Shown: positions 1 through 8,920 of the stretch, in pieces
Layout of the letters: each line of letters opens with the position of its first letter
Numbering within the stretch: the stretch's first letter is position 1
Assembly: GCF_900166635.1 (NCBI RefSeq)
Contig: NZ_LT800497.1
Location: forward strand, 3,334,344-3,398,343
DNA from: Oceanobacillus timonensis
GTDB taxonomy: Bacteria > Bacillota > Bacilli > Bacillales > Amphibacillaceae
Length of the DNA: 64,000 nucleotides
Direction: 5' to 3'
Made by a program: the position numbers and the translations under genes
The notes under the pieces: model-generated
Told to the model about the DNA's origin: nothing
The model's database searches: none
Seen by the model: only the letters and a program-made list of their open reading frames with translations

Positions 1-896
1 TCATGCCCTTTCCGATCTTCCACAAACGTAATCAAATCGGAAAAGTGCTGCAATCCATAAGTTTGCAGTAAATCAGGTCTCTGCTCATCCAGTAGCCGGC
101 AAACGGTATGCGTAATAAGGATATTTTCTTGTTCATTATTACCACCGACGTTATAAGTCTCCAACGTTTTACCCTGATGATAAATCAAATCAATGGCTTT
201 ACAATGATCCTCGACAAACAGCCAATCACGAATGTTCTTCCCATCTCCGTAAATAGGTATCTTCTCTTTTGCCAAAGCCTGCCGGATAATCGTCGGCAGC
301 AATTTCTCTTCATGCTGCCGGGGACCATAATTATTCGAACAAGAAGAAATAATCACATTCATCCCATACGTATGGCCAAAACTTTTCACTAAAAAGTTTG
401 CACCGGCTTTCGATGCACTGTACGGATTCCTTGGATCATAGGGTGTCTCTTCTGTAAACTTACCAGACTCACCTAAAGAGCCATAGATTTCATCGGTTGA
501 AATGTGATGAAACCTGCGCTCAGACAACTCTCCTTTTTCCTCCCAATCAGACCTTGCTGCCTGCAGAAGATTCAGCGTACCCACGATATTTGTATCAATA
601 AATGGGCTGGCATCTTGAATAGAGCGATCTACATGAGACTCTGCCGCAAAATGAATGACGCCTTCAATATCATAGTCTGCAAATATCGCTGTCACTGTTT
701 TCATATCTGCAATATCACCATGAATAAAATGATAATTCTTATGTTGTTCCACTTCGGTTACATTGCTTAAAGAACCAGCATAGGTCAGCTTATCCACATT
801 AATCAACTGCTGTTCAGGATATTGCTTCTGAAAATATTGGATGAAATTCGAGCCGATAAAACCGGCTCCCCCTGTAATTAAAATAGCTTTACTCAT
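1..896 (-). CDS. rfbB: dTDP-glucose 4,6-dehydratase, 3' end cut by window
   Basis: Converts dTDP-glucose to dTDP-4-keto-6-deoxyglucose in the dTDP-rhamnose pathway for cell-surface polysaccharide. No stop codon is reached before the window edge. Reading leftward from ATG at 896, the N-terminus has the Rossmann motif [11 protein letters not shown], followed by [11 protein letters not shown], the [10 protein letters not shown] segment (catalytic Asp-Glu pair) and the NPYSASKAG segment with the Tyr-x3-Lys catalytic pair, all typical of extended short-chain dehydrogenases of the RmlB group. About 298 codons are visible of a usual 320-350. Its start overlaps the stop of rfbA by 8 bases (ATGAGTAA), so the two are translationally coupled. 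The rest of the pathway (rfbC, rfbD) probably lies beyond the left edge. Confidence 0.95.
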   Translation of the reverse strand, partial: MSKAILITGGAGFIGSNFIQYFQKQYPEQQLINVDKLTYAGSLSNVTEVEQHKNYHFIHGDIADMKTVTAIFADYDIEGVIHFAAESHVDRSIQDASPFIDTNIVGTLNLLQAARSDWEEKGELSERRFHHISTDEIYGSLGESGKFTEETPYDPRNPYSASKAGANFLVKSFGHTYGMNVIISSCSNNYGPRQHEEKLLPTIIRQALAKEKIPIYGDGKNIRDWLFVEDHCKAIDLIYHQGKTLETYNVGGNNEQENILITHTVCRLLDEQRPDLLQTYGLQHFSDLITFVEDRKGH

Positions 897-1821
897 TTTC
901 CACCAGTCCCAACATCGGATGATGATCAATCGAATCCCAGTATTGCTGGCTATGTTTCCGATTGGCAATTTCCATTAAGTATTGACCATAATCGGTTTTT
1001 TCCATCGATTTCCCTTTTTCATACAGTACATCTCGTGATATATAACCTAAATAAAAAGCAATTTCTTCAAGGCAAGCAATTTTAAACCCTTGACGCTGCT
1101 GTGTTGTTTTAATAAATTCTGCCGCATCAAACAAGGACTCCTGTGTTCCTGTATCCATCCAGGCAAAACCTCTGCCTAAAAGTTCCACATGCAGCTGGTT
1201 CCATTTTAAATAGGCTTTATTCAAATCGGTGATTTCTAATTCACCACGATCGGAAGGTTTGAGCTTTTTAGCAATCTGTACTGCTCTGGAATCATAGATA
1301 TACAAACCTGTCACCGCAAAATCGGACTTCGGATCGTCCGGCTTTTCTTCGATGGAAATCGCTTTTTGATGATGATCAAATTCAACCACTCCGAAACGTT
1401 CCGGATCTTTCACCCGGTAGCCGAAAACTGTTGCATGTTTATGGTTTTTAATGGCATTTCGCAATAACGTGGTAAAGCCCTGACCATAGAAAATATTATC
1501 CGCAAGAATCAGCGTTACATCATCTTTGCCAATAAAATCTTCCGCCAGAATAAATGCCTCCGGAATCCCTTTTGGCTCAGCCTGTTCTTTATAGGTAATT
1601 TGAATACCTAAAGAAGATCCATCTCCTAACAGAACCTCAAAACGAGCCATATCTTCCGGAGTACTAATAATCATCACTTCTTTAATACCGCCAAGCATCA
1701 AAACAGATAGCGGATAATAAATCATCGGCTTATCATAAACGGGCAGCAGGTGCTTATTCATACTATCCGTACTCGGAGACAGACGTGTTCCACTTCCTCC
1801 AGCCAGAATAATTCCTTTCAT
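889..1821 (-). CDS. rfbA: Glucose-1-phosphate thymidylyltransferase
   Basis: Forms dTDP-glucose from dTTP and glucose-1-phosphate, the first step of dTDP-rhamnose synthesis. The 310-residue product starts [16 protein letters not shown], the G-x-G-T-R nucleotide-binding signature. It continues with [24 protein letters not shown] and [13 protein letters not shown], all diagnostic of RmlA. I chose ATG at 1821, which has a GGAGG nine bases upstream; a GTG three codons earlier sits too close to that site. The length matches the small RmlA form that lacks extra C-terminal domains. It is the first visible gene of a leftward operon with rfbB. Nothing is unusual in the sequence. Confidence 0.96.
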   Translation of the reverse strand: MKGIILAGGSGTRLSPSTDSMNKHLLPVYDKPMIYYPLSVLMLGGIKEVMIISTPEDMARFEVLLGDGSSLGIQITYKEQAEPKGIPEAFILAEDFIGKDDVTLILADNIFYGQGFTTLLRNAIKNHKHATVFGYRVKDPERFGVVEFDHHQKAISIEEKPDDPKSDFAVTGLYIYDSRAVQIAKKLKPSDRGELEITDLNKAYLKWNQLHVELLGRGFAWMDTGTQESLFDAAEFIKTTQQRQGFKIACLEEIAFYLGYISRDVLYEKGKSMEKTDYGQYLMEIANRKHSQQYWDSIDHHPMLGLVENE

Positions 1822-2007
1822 GATACACACCCTCCATCGAAATAAAATTTATTTTAATAACTTTTAAACATAGGTCATGCTATTATCTACATTATTCCTT
1901 TTAAAACCCTTTTGTAAACTTACATTCTCATTTCAAATTTGTTTCGAGAACAGAAGAGTTGTTGCAGATTTACCATGGAATTGCCACAATTGGGAGAAAT
2001 GATATAG

Positions 2008-2056
2008 AAACAGGATCTATAGTTGAATTATTCTATTATCAACGCCTGTTTTTTTA
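2008..2056 (+). terminator. Terminator-like hairpin with no gene upstream
   Basis: AACAGG at 2009-2014 pairs with CCTGTT at 2045-2050, with a second TTGA/TCAA pairing inside, followed by a run of seven T. It lies in the rfbA upstream region on the plus strand, where no gene precedes it. It could end a short untranslated RNA or be a relic. Confidence 0.45.
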
Positions 2057-2188
2057 GTAAAAAAGACCATGTTCTTTCTCTTTACTAAAACTTCAATAAC
2101 ATTATCATATAAAATCTCACCATTTCGAACAATGTTTTGATAAAATCATATTATATAATCAAAAAAGATACAATAAGGAAGATTTTAA

Positions 2189-2548
2189 ATGAACAAAGAA
2201 CAACTAGAGAAAAATATATACAAACACGCCACGGAGCTACTTACCGAGAAAGGTTATGTCAGCCCAATTGATATTTTGATGAAAATGGATAAATTGTCGA
2301 AGAAACAAGTAGAGGATTGGCGTTTTAAACGAATTCCCGATTTGGAAAAGGTTATTTCTCTCAATTTGGGAAAATTGAATTATTTTCTGCAGACCTTAAA
2401 AAAATATGGCAAAGAGCAGCAGTTAAAACCTTCTTTCACAGTCTATAAATCATGGGGAAAAGGCCCAAAAAAGACATTACGATTTTCCAAAACCGGCAAT
2501 CCGCATATGGAGAAATTATATTCGACTCACTATGTGAAACAATCTTAA
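2189..2548 (+). CDS. Conserved hypothetical protein, 119 residues
   Basis: A basic protein with no signal peptide or membrane segment, so probably cytoplasmic. The middle carries SPIDILMKMDKLSKKQVEDW and a RIPDLEKV stretch, and the C-terminus ends in a KTLRFSKTGNPHMEKLYSTH block. I recall this pattern (Pro-Ile-Asp, Trp-Arg-Phe, Leu-Arg-Phe-Ser-Lys, Thr-His-Tyr-Val) from uncharacterised proteins in many bacteria, with no function that I can name. The start is ATG at 2189 behind AAGGAAG. It stands alone between the rfb genes and a convergent MFS gene and ends at a shared terminator. Confidence 0.75.
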   Translation: MNKEQLEKNIYKHATELLTEKGYVSPIDILMKMDKLSKKQVEDWRFKRIPDLEKVISLNLGKLNYFLQTLKKYGKEQQLKPSFTVYKSWGKGPKKTLRFSKTGNPHMEKLYSTHYVKQS

Positions 2549-2599
2549 GTCTTCCATTTCAATGAGAATCGTTGTCTCTGATATAACAATAATCTAAAA

Positions 2600-2639
2600 A
2601 GACCTTCTCATCATTTTTTCTAAATGATGAAAAGGTCTA
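2600..2639. terminator. Bidirectional intrinsic terminator
   Basis: AGACCTT at 2600-2606 pairs with AAGGTCT near 2632-2638, with an inner TCATCATTT/AAATGATGA pairing. A-runs and T-runs lie on both sides. It separates the plus-strand hypothetical gene from the convergent MFS gene. Confidence 0.8.
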
Positions 2640-2673
2640 TAAAAATGAAGATTCCACACCAAAATTATTATTT

Positions 2674-3903
2674 TTAATTGACCAGACTTTCTTCGTTGTT
2701 TGTTACTTGGTTTGCGGTTCTCCCCCTGTTTGCTTTTTTCCCGTGCATAAAATAGTACAAGATGCTAATACCAACAACTAAGACACCCATTGCTATATAA
2801 AGATTACGATATCCTAAGACGGGAATCAACATACCCAGCAAAGTAGGTGCAATGCCCGCTCCTAAGTCTGTAAACATATAAAAAGTAGATGTTGCTAATC
2901 CAATTTTTTCCTTGGGAGCAGATTTAACAGCAATAGCTTGGGAACTTGGTATGATTGTTCCATATCCCAGACCGATAAAAACAGCTGCTAATAAAAGCAT
3001 GAAACTATTTGTTGTTATTGCTAATAACAACAAGCCAATAACAAAACAAAGAAAGGATGGATACATGATTTTGTTTTCTCCAAAACGGTCAAATATTTTC
3101 CCTGTAAAGGGACGTGACACCAACGTACTTACTGCATAAACCATAAAGAAGAAACTTGCAGCTGAAACAAGATTGATTTCTTGAGCATAAGCTGTCAAAA
3201 ATGAAAGGACACTTGCAAAGGCAAACCCTACAAACACCACAACTAAAGCAATTGGTAATGCTTCTTTTTGTAAGTATTTATCCAGTCCTTTTACGTCTCC
3301 AGGCTGCCTTTGATCCGCTTGTTTTGAAAGAGAGTCCATTTTGATTTTTTTCGTAGTCAATCCAATTAGAAAAGCCAATGTAATAATCACCAGACAGAAA
3401 GTAAAATTCATTTCAAATCCTAGGTGCTGATTAATAAAAATACCTGCAAATGGTCCAATGGCAGATGCTAACGTTGTACTCAATGCATAATAGCCAATTC
3501 CTTCCCCCTTACGAGGCTCAGGAACAATTTTGGAAGCAATCGCTCCGGTGGAGGTAGATGAAATACCAAATGCAATCCCATGTAAAAAGCGCACAATCAT
3601 TAGAATCACTAAGCTATGAATAGTGAAATATAACGATATCGTTGCAATGGAAACAATCAACCCAATCATTAAAATATATTTCGGTTGCCATTGATCAATA
3701 TACTTCCCGGAATAGAGACGTCCGACCAACATACCGATAATAAAAATACCGGCAGCTAAACCGCCCATTCCTTCACTTGCCTTGTACTCTTCTATGGTAA
3801 ATACCGTAATCGTAGCAATAAGAGAATAGTGAATAATATACATAAGAAAATTCACTAGTGTAATTGATATAAAATCCTTTGTCCAGAGTTTCTCTGACAT
3901 CAT
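2674..3903 (-). CDS. MFS transporter, DHA1-like
   Basis: A 409-residue inner-membrane transporter of the major facilitator superfamily with about twelve hydrophobic segments. The conserved loop between helices 2 and 3 appears as GRLYSGKYIDQWQPK, and its counterpart in the second half is SRPFTGKIFDRFG, the usual G-x3-D-x2-G-R/K-type motif. The central loop (about residues 190-215) is charged and hydrophilic. The start is ATG-ATG at 3903 behind AAAGGG. It is transcribed divergently from a LysR-type gene with 112 bases between start codons, so that regulator probably controls it. The substrate cannot be read from sequence; relatives are drug or metabolite exporters. Confidence 0.88.
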   Translation of the reverse strand: MMSEKLWTKDFISITLVNFLMYIIHYSLIATITVFTIEEYKASEGMGGLAAGIFIIGMLVGRLYSGKYIDQWQPKYILMIGLIVSIATISLYFTIHSLVILMIVRFLHGIAFGISSTSTGAIASKIVPEPRKGEGIGYYALSTTLASAIGPFAGIFINQHLGFEMNFTFCLVIITLAFLIGLTTKKIKMDSLSKQADQRQPGDVKGLDKYLQKEALPIALVVVFVGFAFASVLSFLTAYAQEINLVSAASFFFMVYAVSTLVSRPFTGKIFDRFGENKIMYPSFLCFVIGLLLLAITTNSFMLLLAAVFIGLGYGTIIPSSQAIAVKSAPKEKIGLATSTFYMFTDLGAGIAPTLLGMLIPVLGYRNLYIAMGVLVVGISILYYFMHGKKANRGRTANQVTNNEESLVN

Positions 3904-3923
3904 AAACAGCCCTTTCTAAAAAC

Positions 3924-3959
3924 AGTATAAATATATTATACACATCAGTAATATTACTG
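3924..3959. promoter_or_regulatory. Paired palindromes between MFS and LysR genes
   Basis: Two inverted repeats sit in the divergent promoter region: GTATAA-N5-TTATAC at 3924-3940 and the perfect 14-base palindrome CAGTAATATTACTG at 3946-3959. LysR-type regulators commonly bind a dyad in such a position and act on both genes. That they are the operator is inference. Confidence 0.55.
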
Positions 3960-4015
3960 TATAATTAGAATTAATGATGTTTACATTAGCTATACTTATA
4001 CAAAGGGTGGTAATA

Positions 4016-4930
4016 TTGAATTTTGAACAATTACATTATATTAAAGCTGTCGTAGAATATAAATCTATTACACATGCATCTGAGGCGCTTCATATCAGTC
4101 AATCTGCTCTAAGCCAATCGATTGCAAATCTGGAAAATGAGTTAGGACATAAGCTGTTTACCCGGTCAAGAAGCGGTACGTTACCGACGGAAAATGGCAA
4201 CAAGCTTATTCCATTTATATTAGAAATCTTGGAATCCGAATCAAAATTAAGACAAACTGTCAATTCCTTATCCGCAACATTACGAGGAACATTAAAGATT
4301 GCCACGACGCCATCCTTATTTATGACAGTTATTCCGCAAGCTCTTTCACTTTTTAGAAAAGATTACCCGCAAATTGATGTCCAAATTATGGAAGCGGAGA
4401 ATAATGAGATTTTTCATCTTGTACAAACAAAAGAAATAGATATCGGCCTATTTTCTTTAATGGATAAGCATGAAACAAGTTCTGATATGGAAGTCTATTC
4501 CTTATTTTTATCCAGCAGCTTTAAAGCGATTGTACCCATTCATTCTAAACTTGCATTTCAGGAATCTGTAAGCTTAGAAGATATCCAGGATACACCTTTT
4601 ATTTTATTTGACCGGGAATTTTATAACGTAAATATTGAAAAATTTGAAGCACAGCGGGGTCCACTAAATATATTATTTACGACGAAAAATCCAAGCGTCT
4701 TATTTCGCTCCGTATCTGAAGGATTAGGCTTTAGCATTGTTTCTGATCTAATGCTGCGAAATGATCCGCATTTGCAGGCAAAATCCATTGCTGCGGTTCC
4801 AATGGGTTATCCATTTAATGGAGAACTTCAATTTGTAGGAATGACTGCTAAAAATAATGAAAAAAAGCAGTTGACGGAGACGTTTATCTCCTATGTTAGA
4901 AATAATGGATACACTTCTTTTTCCAATTAA
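4016..4930 (+). CDS. LysR-family transcriptional regulator
   Basis: A 304-residue regulator with an N-terminal winged helix-turn-helix (LHYIKAVVEYKSITHASEAL, then HISQSALSQSIANLENELG) and a C-terminal periplasmic-binding-like effector domain from about residue 90. The best start is TTG at 4016, which follows GGGTGG by five bases and begins the canonical LysR N-terminus; an upstream ATG at 3974 would add 14 residues with no family match. It probably controls the divergent MFS gene through the palindromes between them. The effector is unknown. Confidence 0.92.
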   Translation: MNFEQLHYIKAVVEYKSITHASEALHISQSALSQSIANLENELGHKLFTRSRSGTLPTENGNKLIPFILEILESESKLRQTVNSLSATLRGTLKIATTPSLFMTVIPQALSLFRKDYPQIDVQIMEAENNEIFHLVQTKEIDIGLFSLMDKHETSSDMEVYSLFLSSSFKAIVPIHSKLAFQESVSLEDIQDTPFILFDREFYNVNIEKFEAQRGPLNILFTTKNPSVLFRSVSEGLGFSIVSDLMLRNDPHLQAKSIAAVPMGYPFNGELQFVGMTAKNNEKKQLTETFISYVRNNGYTSFSN

Positions 4931-4949
4931 AAAAGCTTCGTTGAATCAA

Positions 4950-5000
4950 TAAAAGAACATAACCTATTTTAAACAACGGATAGGTTATGTTCTTTTATTC
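4950..5000. terminator. Strong bidirectional terminator
   Basis: AAAAGAACATAACCTAT at 4951-4967 pairs perfectly with ATAGGTTATGTTCTTTT at 4980-4996. It lies after the LysR stop and before the 3' end of the convergent nirC gene, and could serve both. Confidence 0.88.
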
Positions 5001-5142
5001 CATGAAATGATTGTTGATTTTTGTCATACATTCTACAACACTTCCCTCCTTCCTGCCGGAAACGTAGATATAGGAAAATTTCTCAACTGCCAAAAAATAT
5101 CATACACTTCCTGAAAACAGCCCCATACCTTTTTCCCTTCAG

Positions 5143-5955
5143 CTATGCTTCTTTCTTCCATTTCTTTTCCACAGATGACTGCATATTTGATGTTTTCTCT
5201 GTAATACCATACCAATAAGCAGCCCCAATGAAAACTGCTCCGCCGACAATATTCCCTAGTGATACTGGAATCAAGTTTGCTGCCATACCTGCAAACGAAA
5301 TGGTCTCCGGATGGGGAATCATTAAAGCAGTGGAAAGCAACGTCATATTAGCCACGCTATGTTCGAATCCGGAAGTGATAAAGGCAAATAAACACCAGAA
5401 AATCATGATAAGCTTTGCCGTTTCATCTTTCAGTTTCACAGAACACCAGACCGCCAGACAGACAAGAATATTACATAGGATACCGCGGACAAACAGCTCC
5501 ATAAAAGGTCCATTCATCTTTGCTCCTGCGGAAGAAATAATGAAATCAGCCGTTCCTCCCGTTGCCAAACCTGAATAAAAAAACAAACCTGCAACCAGAA
5601 TCGCTCCTGCAAAGTTTCCAAAATAACTGAATACCCAAATGCGCAGCACATCGACTATCTTTGTCTGTTTCGTTAACAAACCAATCGTCATAATCATATT
5701 ATTTCCTGTAAATAAATCCGATCCAGCCATAATAACTAAACTCAACGCTATTCCAAAGGATACGCCCATCACAATCGATGTGCCGGCAAAACCAGTCGGC
5801 CCAAGCATACCACCGATTGTAAAAATCAAAATAATACCAAGTCCAACAAAAAATCCTGCCAGCATGGTCAGCATAAGGTATTTACTCTTACTCTGATTCA
5901 ATTGTTTCACCTTGGCAACAGCCGTATTACTGAAAGTGGTTATGGTCTCCATCAT
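5143..5955 (-). CDS. nirC: Formate/nitrite transporter family protein (nitrite channel)
   Basis: A 270-residue FNT-family pentameric channel protein with six predicted membrane helices. The conserved segment VSFGIALSLVIMAGSDLFTGN and the later RGILCNILVCLAVW match FNT signatures. Placement as the last gene of the nitrite reductase operon indicates nitrite (rather than formate) uptake or efflux. The start is ATG at 5955 with AAGGAGGT eight bases upstream, overlapping the sirC stop by four bases (ATGA). The tail is short and basic (KKWKKEA). Confidence 0.9.
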   Translation of the reverse strand: MMETITTFSNTAVAKVKQLNQSKSKYLMLTMLAGFFVGLGIILIFTIGGMLGPTGFAGTSIVMGVSFGIALSLVIMAGSDLFTGNNMIMTIGLLTKQTKIVDVLRIWVFSYFGNFAGAILVAGLFFYSGLATGGTADFIISSAGAKMNGPFMELFVRGILCNILVCLAVWCSVKLKDETAKLIMIFWCLFAFITSGFEHSVANMTLLSTALMIPHPETISFAGMAANLIPVSLGNIVGGAVFIGAAYWYGITEKTSNMQSSVEKKWKKEA

Positions 5956-6440
5956 TTTTTGTACCTCCTTTTTGCATACATTTCTACCGTATTTCCTATC
6001 CGGCTGTCATACCGTTCTTCCAGCTCTTCTTTCAATGCCTTAGCAAGTGCAGGACTTGCACCCGATGTAGAAATGGCCACGATGAATTCTTCCTGTCTGA
6101 CCACTGCCGGAGTGATAAAATCAGACCGTTTGCTTTCGCTTGTGTCATTGACCCACTGATTATCCGCAGCACATTGGCAAACAAATGCATTCACCAGTTG
6201 GTTATCTGTAGCTGCAAAGATGAGATGTGCTCCCTTTAAATCTTTTTCTTCAAATTTTTTCTTTTTCCATATCACATCATGGAGCTTAAATAATTCCTCT
6301 CGTATTCCCGGGCTAATAACCGTTATTTTAGCTCCTGTACCTGCCAGTCCTTTTGCTTTACGCAGAGCTATTTCCCCACCTCCGACGATCACTACCTTTT
6401 TTTGTTCCAGGTTTACCATTACCGGATACAGCTTCTCCAT
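5952..6440 (-). CDS. sirC: Precorrin-2 dehydrogenase (siroheme synthase N-terminal type)
   Basis: NAD-dependent oxidation of precorrin-2 to sirohydrochlorin, the second step of siroheme synthesis. The 162-residue product has MVNLEQKKVVIVGGGEIALR near the N-terminus, a Rossmann G-G-G-x2-A motif, and the FAATDNQLVNAFV and VAISTSGASPALAK segments typical of CysG-N/Met8p proteins. It lacks the chelatase extension of Met8p, and a separate SirB is present next door. ATG at 6440 has GGAGG nine bases upstream; a GTG at 6443 is possible. The gene starts inside the 3' end of sirB (83-base overlap) and overlaps nirC by four bases. Confidence 0.9.
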   Translation of the reverse strand: MEKLYPVMVNLEQKKVVIVGGGEIALRKAKGLAGTGAKITVISPGIREELFKLHDVIWKKKKFEEKDLKGAHLIFAATDNQLVNAFVCQCAADNQWVNDTSESKRSDFITPAVVRQEEFIVAISTSGASPALAKALKEELEERYDSRIGNTVEMYAKRRYKK

Positions 6441-7149
6441 CACGTGCTTCCTCCATTCGCTTGATCAACGTTTTTTTCATCAACGGATCAAATTCTAAAT
6501 TTTGACAGATTGCAAATGTATTCTTAGAAGTGAAAACCATCTGTTTTATTTTTTCCAGCAGCAAACCTGTAAATAACAAATACGGCATCACATAGACTTT
6601 TTTATATCGATAGGGAAGAAATGCCAATGCTTCTTCCATACTTGGTTTTCCAAGTTTGAGAAAAGCAGTGTACACAGGAATATCCAGTCTTTGTTCGATT
6701 TTTCTTCCAATCTGTTGCAACCCTTGAATCGGTTCAATATGGCTGCTTCCTCGGCCGACAAGCAAAATGGCTGTTCCCGGCTCATGATTTTTTGCTTGAA
6801 TCCGTTTTACTGCCAGGTCCACCATATAAGGATGTGTCCCAAAAGGATTTGTCATTTTAAACGATATAAAAGGATATTTCTTCTGCACCGCGGCTACCTC
6901 TTCCGGAATATCCAATTTATGATGCAGTGCTGAAAAAAGAAGCACTGGAACAATTAAAAACCGTTTTGCTCCTTTCGCTATTAATTTTTCAAGTGTTTCC
7001 GCAATCGTTGGATTGGTTAATTCCAAAAATGCTATTTCCTGCGTCGGCACGTCGACTTCTTCCATCACGGATGCTATAAAACGCTTGAACTGTGTATTCC
7101 CTTCTTCACGACGGCTTCCATGACCAATATAGACTACGGCATCAAACAT
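6358..7149 (-). CDS. sirB: Sirohydrochlorin ferrochelatase (CbiX/SirB type)
   Basis: Inserts Fe2+ into sirohydrochlorin to give siroheme, the cofactor of the nitrite reductase in this operon. The 263-residue product has a CbiX N-terminal half (YIGHGSRREEGNTQF with the metal-binding His, then LELTNPTIAETL and PVLLFSALHHKLDIP) and a second CbiX-like half from about residue 125 (LLVGRGSSHIEP, VMPYLLFTG). ATG at 7149 is seven bases from GGAGG; the ATG at 7155 touches it. The last 28 or so residues (from about EEARDGEAV) are low-complexity and are read through the start of sirC, which suggests loss of the original stop codon. Confidence 0.88.
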   Translation of the reverse strand: MFDAVVYIGHGSRREEGNTQFKRFIASVMEEVDVPTQEIAFLELTNPTIAETLEKLIAKGAKRFLIVPVLLFSALHHKLDIPEEVAAVQKKYPFISFKMTNPFGTHPYMVDLAVKRIQAKNHEPGTAILLVGRGSSHIEPIQGLQQIGRKIEQRLDIPVYTAFLKLGKPSMEEALAFLPYRYKKVYVMPYLLFTGLLLEKIKQMVFTSKNTFAICQNLEFDPLMKKTLIKRMEEARDGEAVSGNGKPGTKKGSDRRRWGNSSA

Positions 7150-8557
7150 GTTCATCCCTCCAATTGATTCGTTTCAATTCCGCTTGAACCGCTTCATCAA
7201 CATGACAGAATCCTTGCTCTATCGCATATTCCTTTACACTCTCTCCAATATAAGCAAATTGGAGATCCAATAAATGCTCCATATCACGCTTCTGCAACTC
7301 TTGGATAAAACTTGCCACAGCTGCTTTATTCGGAAAAAGAACCGTTTCCCAATCATCTTCAGACAGCATTCGTGTATGAATGTCATCAAAGCGTTCATCC
7401 ACCAGCCATTCATGCGTTGGATAGCAATCCTGCTCGTGACGTGCATCTGTTTGTGATCCAAGCACGATTGCAGGCGCATCACTATCCTGTGCACGTTCTG
7501 CCACAATCCCTCTTGCAGCCAATGCTTTTCTTGCCTCTTCCGTCTGATATGCGATACTCCGCGGCAAATCACGAATATCATAATGCGCTTGTTTGCATTG
7601 TCGAAAGAATACATCTACACTGGCAGCGTTCGTAAACATTAGACGACCTGCAGCCATTATGGTTTGGAACGCTTGCTTTGTGAATGTGTGCACATTTTGT
7701 TTCAGAATGGGAAAGGAATACGCTTCTGCTCCACGTTCTGTAAAATAGTCTTCCAAAGCAAAGGAATTTCCTGTGGCATTGGCAATCAAAATCTTTCTTC
7801 CGCTGAACGTTTTGTTATCAAACCAGGTAAGTTTCTCTCTCAGTCCTACGACATTACCAACAATCATCATCGCCGGACTCTTGATATGCTCTTTTTCAAT
7901 ACTGGTTTGAATGGTTTCCAACGTCCCCTCCACTACTTTTTGTTTTCCTAACGTTCCCCATTGGATAATCGCCACTTTTGTATCAGCCGGCTTTCCCTGA
8001 CGGATTAATTCCTTGCAATTCGTCAGCATTTTCTTCATGCCCATATAATAGGCAACTGTATCCCCCAGAAGCTGTCCGTCCTCATGCAACGCAGCATTAC
8101 TTTGACAAGTATGCCCTGTTCGAAGGGTCAAACTGGTACTGTAATCCCGATGCGTCACAGGAATGCCGGCATAGGCTGCTGCTGCAATACTGGACGTGAT
8201 GCCTGGAATAATTTCAAACGTCAGATGATGCGCCGCAAGTTCCTCCGCTTCTTCACCGACTCTGCCAAACACAGCAGGATCGCCTCCTTTTAAACGGACA
8301 ACATGATAGCCTTTCCTTGCATACTGCACAAGCAGCTGATTAATTTTCTCCTGTCGCATCGTATGTCTTTCCGGCAGCTTCCCGCAATAGATAAACACGC
8401 AGGAATCTTTTGCATCACGCAAGAGCCTTGGATTAGCGAGGCGGTCATATAAAATGACATCCGCCTCGTTTATACGCTGCATCCCTTTTTTTGTTACCAG
8501 TCCTGTATCTCCAGGACCGGCACCGACAAATGAAATAAATCCTTTTTGCGTTTCCAT
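7142..8557 (-). CDS. nasF: Uroporphyrinogen-III C-methyltransferase fused to uroporphyrinogen-III synthase-like domain
   Basis: The first siroheme enzyme: two SAM-dependent methylations of uroporphyrinogen III to precorrin-2. Residues 1 to about 245 are a complete SUMT domain, with VGAGPGDTGLVTKKG, YDRLANPRLL, VRLKGGDPAVFGRVGEE and PGITSSIAAAAYAGIPVTHR. Residues from about 250 to 471 resemble the weakly conserved HemD domain (SGRKILIANATG, then FTNAASVDVFFRQC). This fusion is known from Bacillus NasF-type proteins. It overlaps sirB at its 3' end and begins three bases after the nirD stop, so it sits tightly in the nitrite operon. Confidence 0.92.
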   Translation of the reverse strand: METQKGFISFVGAGPGDTGLVTKKGMQRINEADVILYDRLANPRLLRDAKDSCVFIYCGKLPERHTMRQEKINQLLVQYARKGYHVVRLKGGDPAVFGRVGEEAEELAAHHLTFEIIPGITSSIAAAAYAGIPVTHRDYSTSLTLRTGHTCQSNAALHEDGQLLGDTVAYYMGMKKMLTNCKELIRQGKPADTKVAIIQWGTLGKQKVVEGTLETIQTSIEKEHIKSPAMMIVGNVVGLREKLTWFDNKTFSGRKILIANATGNSFALEDYFTERGAEAYSFPILKQNVHTFTKQAFQTIMAAGRLMFTNAASVDVFFRQCKQAHYDIRDLPRSIAYQTEEARKALAARGIVAERAQDSDAPAIVLGSQTDARHEQDCYPTHEWLVDERFDDIHTRMLSEDDWETVLFPNKAAVASFIQELQKRDMEHLLDLQFAYIGESVKEYAIEQGFCHVDEAVQAELKRINWRDEHV

Positions 8558-8560
8558 AAG

Positions 8561-8878
8561 CTACACCACGATGTGTACATAACCGTCAATAACTTCTGTT
8601 TCATACGTTGTGACACAACCATCATCCGGCTCTTGCACTTCCCCGGTAACCAGTGAAATTTTCCGATTATGCAGCGGACAAAAAACAAATTCCCCAGAAA
8701 CAATCCCTTCCGCTAAAGGACCTCCTGCATGCGGGCATCTGCTTCCAATCGCCTGTACCTCTCCATTACTTAGATGAAAAAGGGCAATCGATGCGCCGTT
8801 TACATGGACTTCCTTCCCGATTTGCTTTGGTAAATCTTCCAGTTTGATGATTTTTATTTTTTCTTTATTTGCTTCCAT
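8561..8878 (-). CDS. nirD: Nitrite reductase small subunit (Rieske type)
   Basis: A 105-residue Rieske [2Fe-2S] protein that partners NirB in NADH-dependent reduction of nitrite to ammonium. The cluster ligands are visible as CPHAGGPLAEG and, 18 residues on, CPLHNRKISL. The family length is normal (about 105-110). It starts at ATG 8878 behind AGGAGG, 42 bases after nirB, and is followed three bases later by nasF. Cytoplasmic. Confidence 0.95.
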   Translation of the reverse strand: MEANKEKIKIIKLEDLPKQIGKEVHVNGASIALFHLSNGEVQAIGSRCPHAGGPLAEGIVSGEFVFCPLHNRKISLVTGEVQEPDDGCVTTYETEVIDGYVHIVV

Positions 8879-8920
8879 GATACAACCTCCTCTTTATCGC
8901 AAGAATGATTACGTTAGTAT

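Noticed and set aside
7234..7635. Alternative frames inside nasF
   Set aside because: Several long frames overlap the well-supported SUMT/HemD gene; they lack start signals and are read through its coding sequence.
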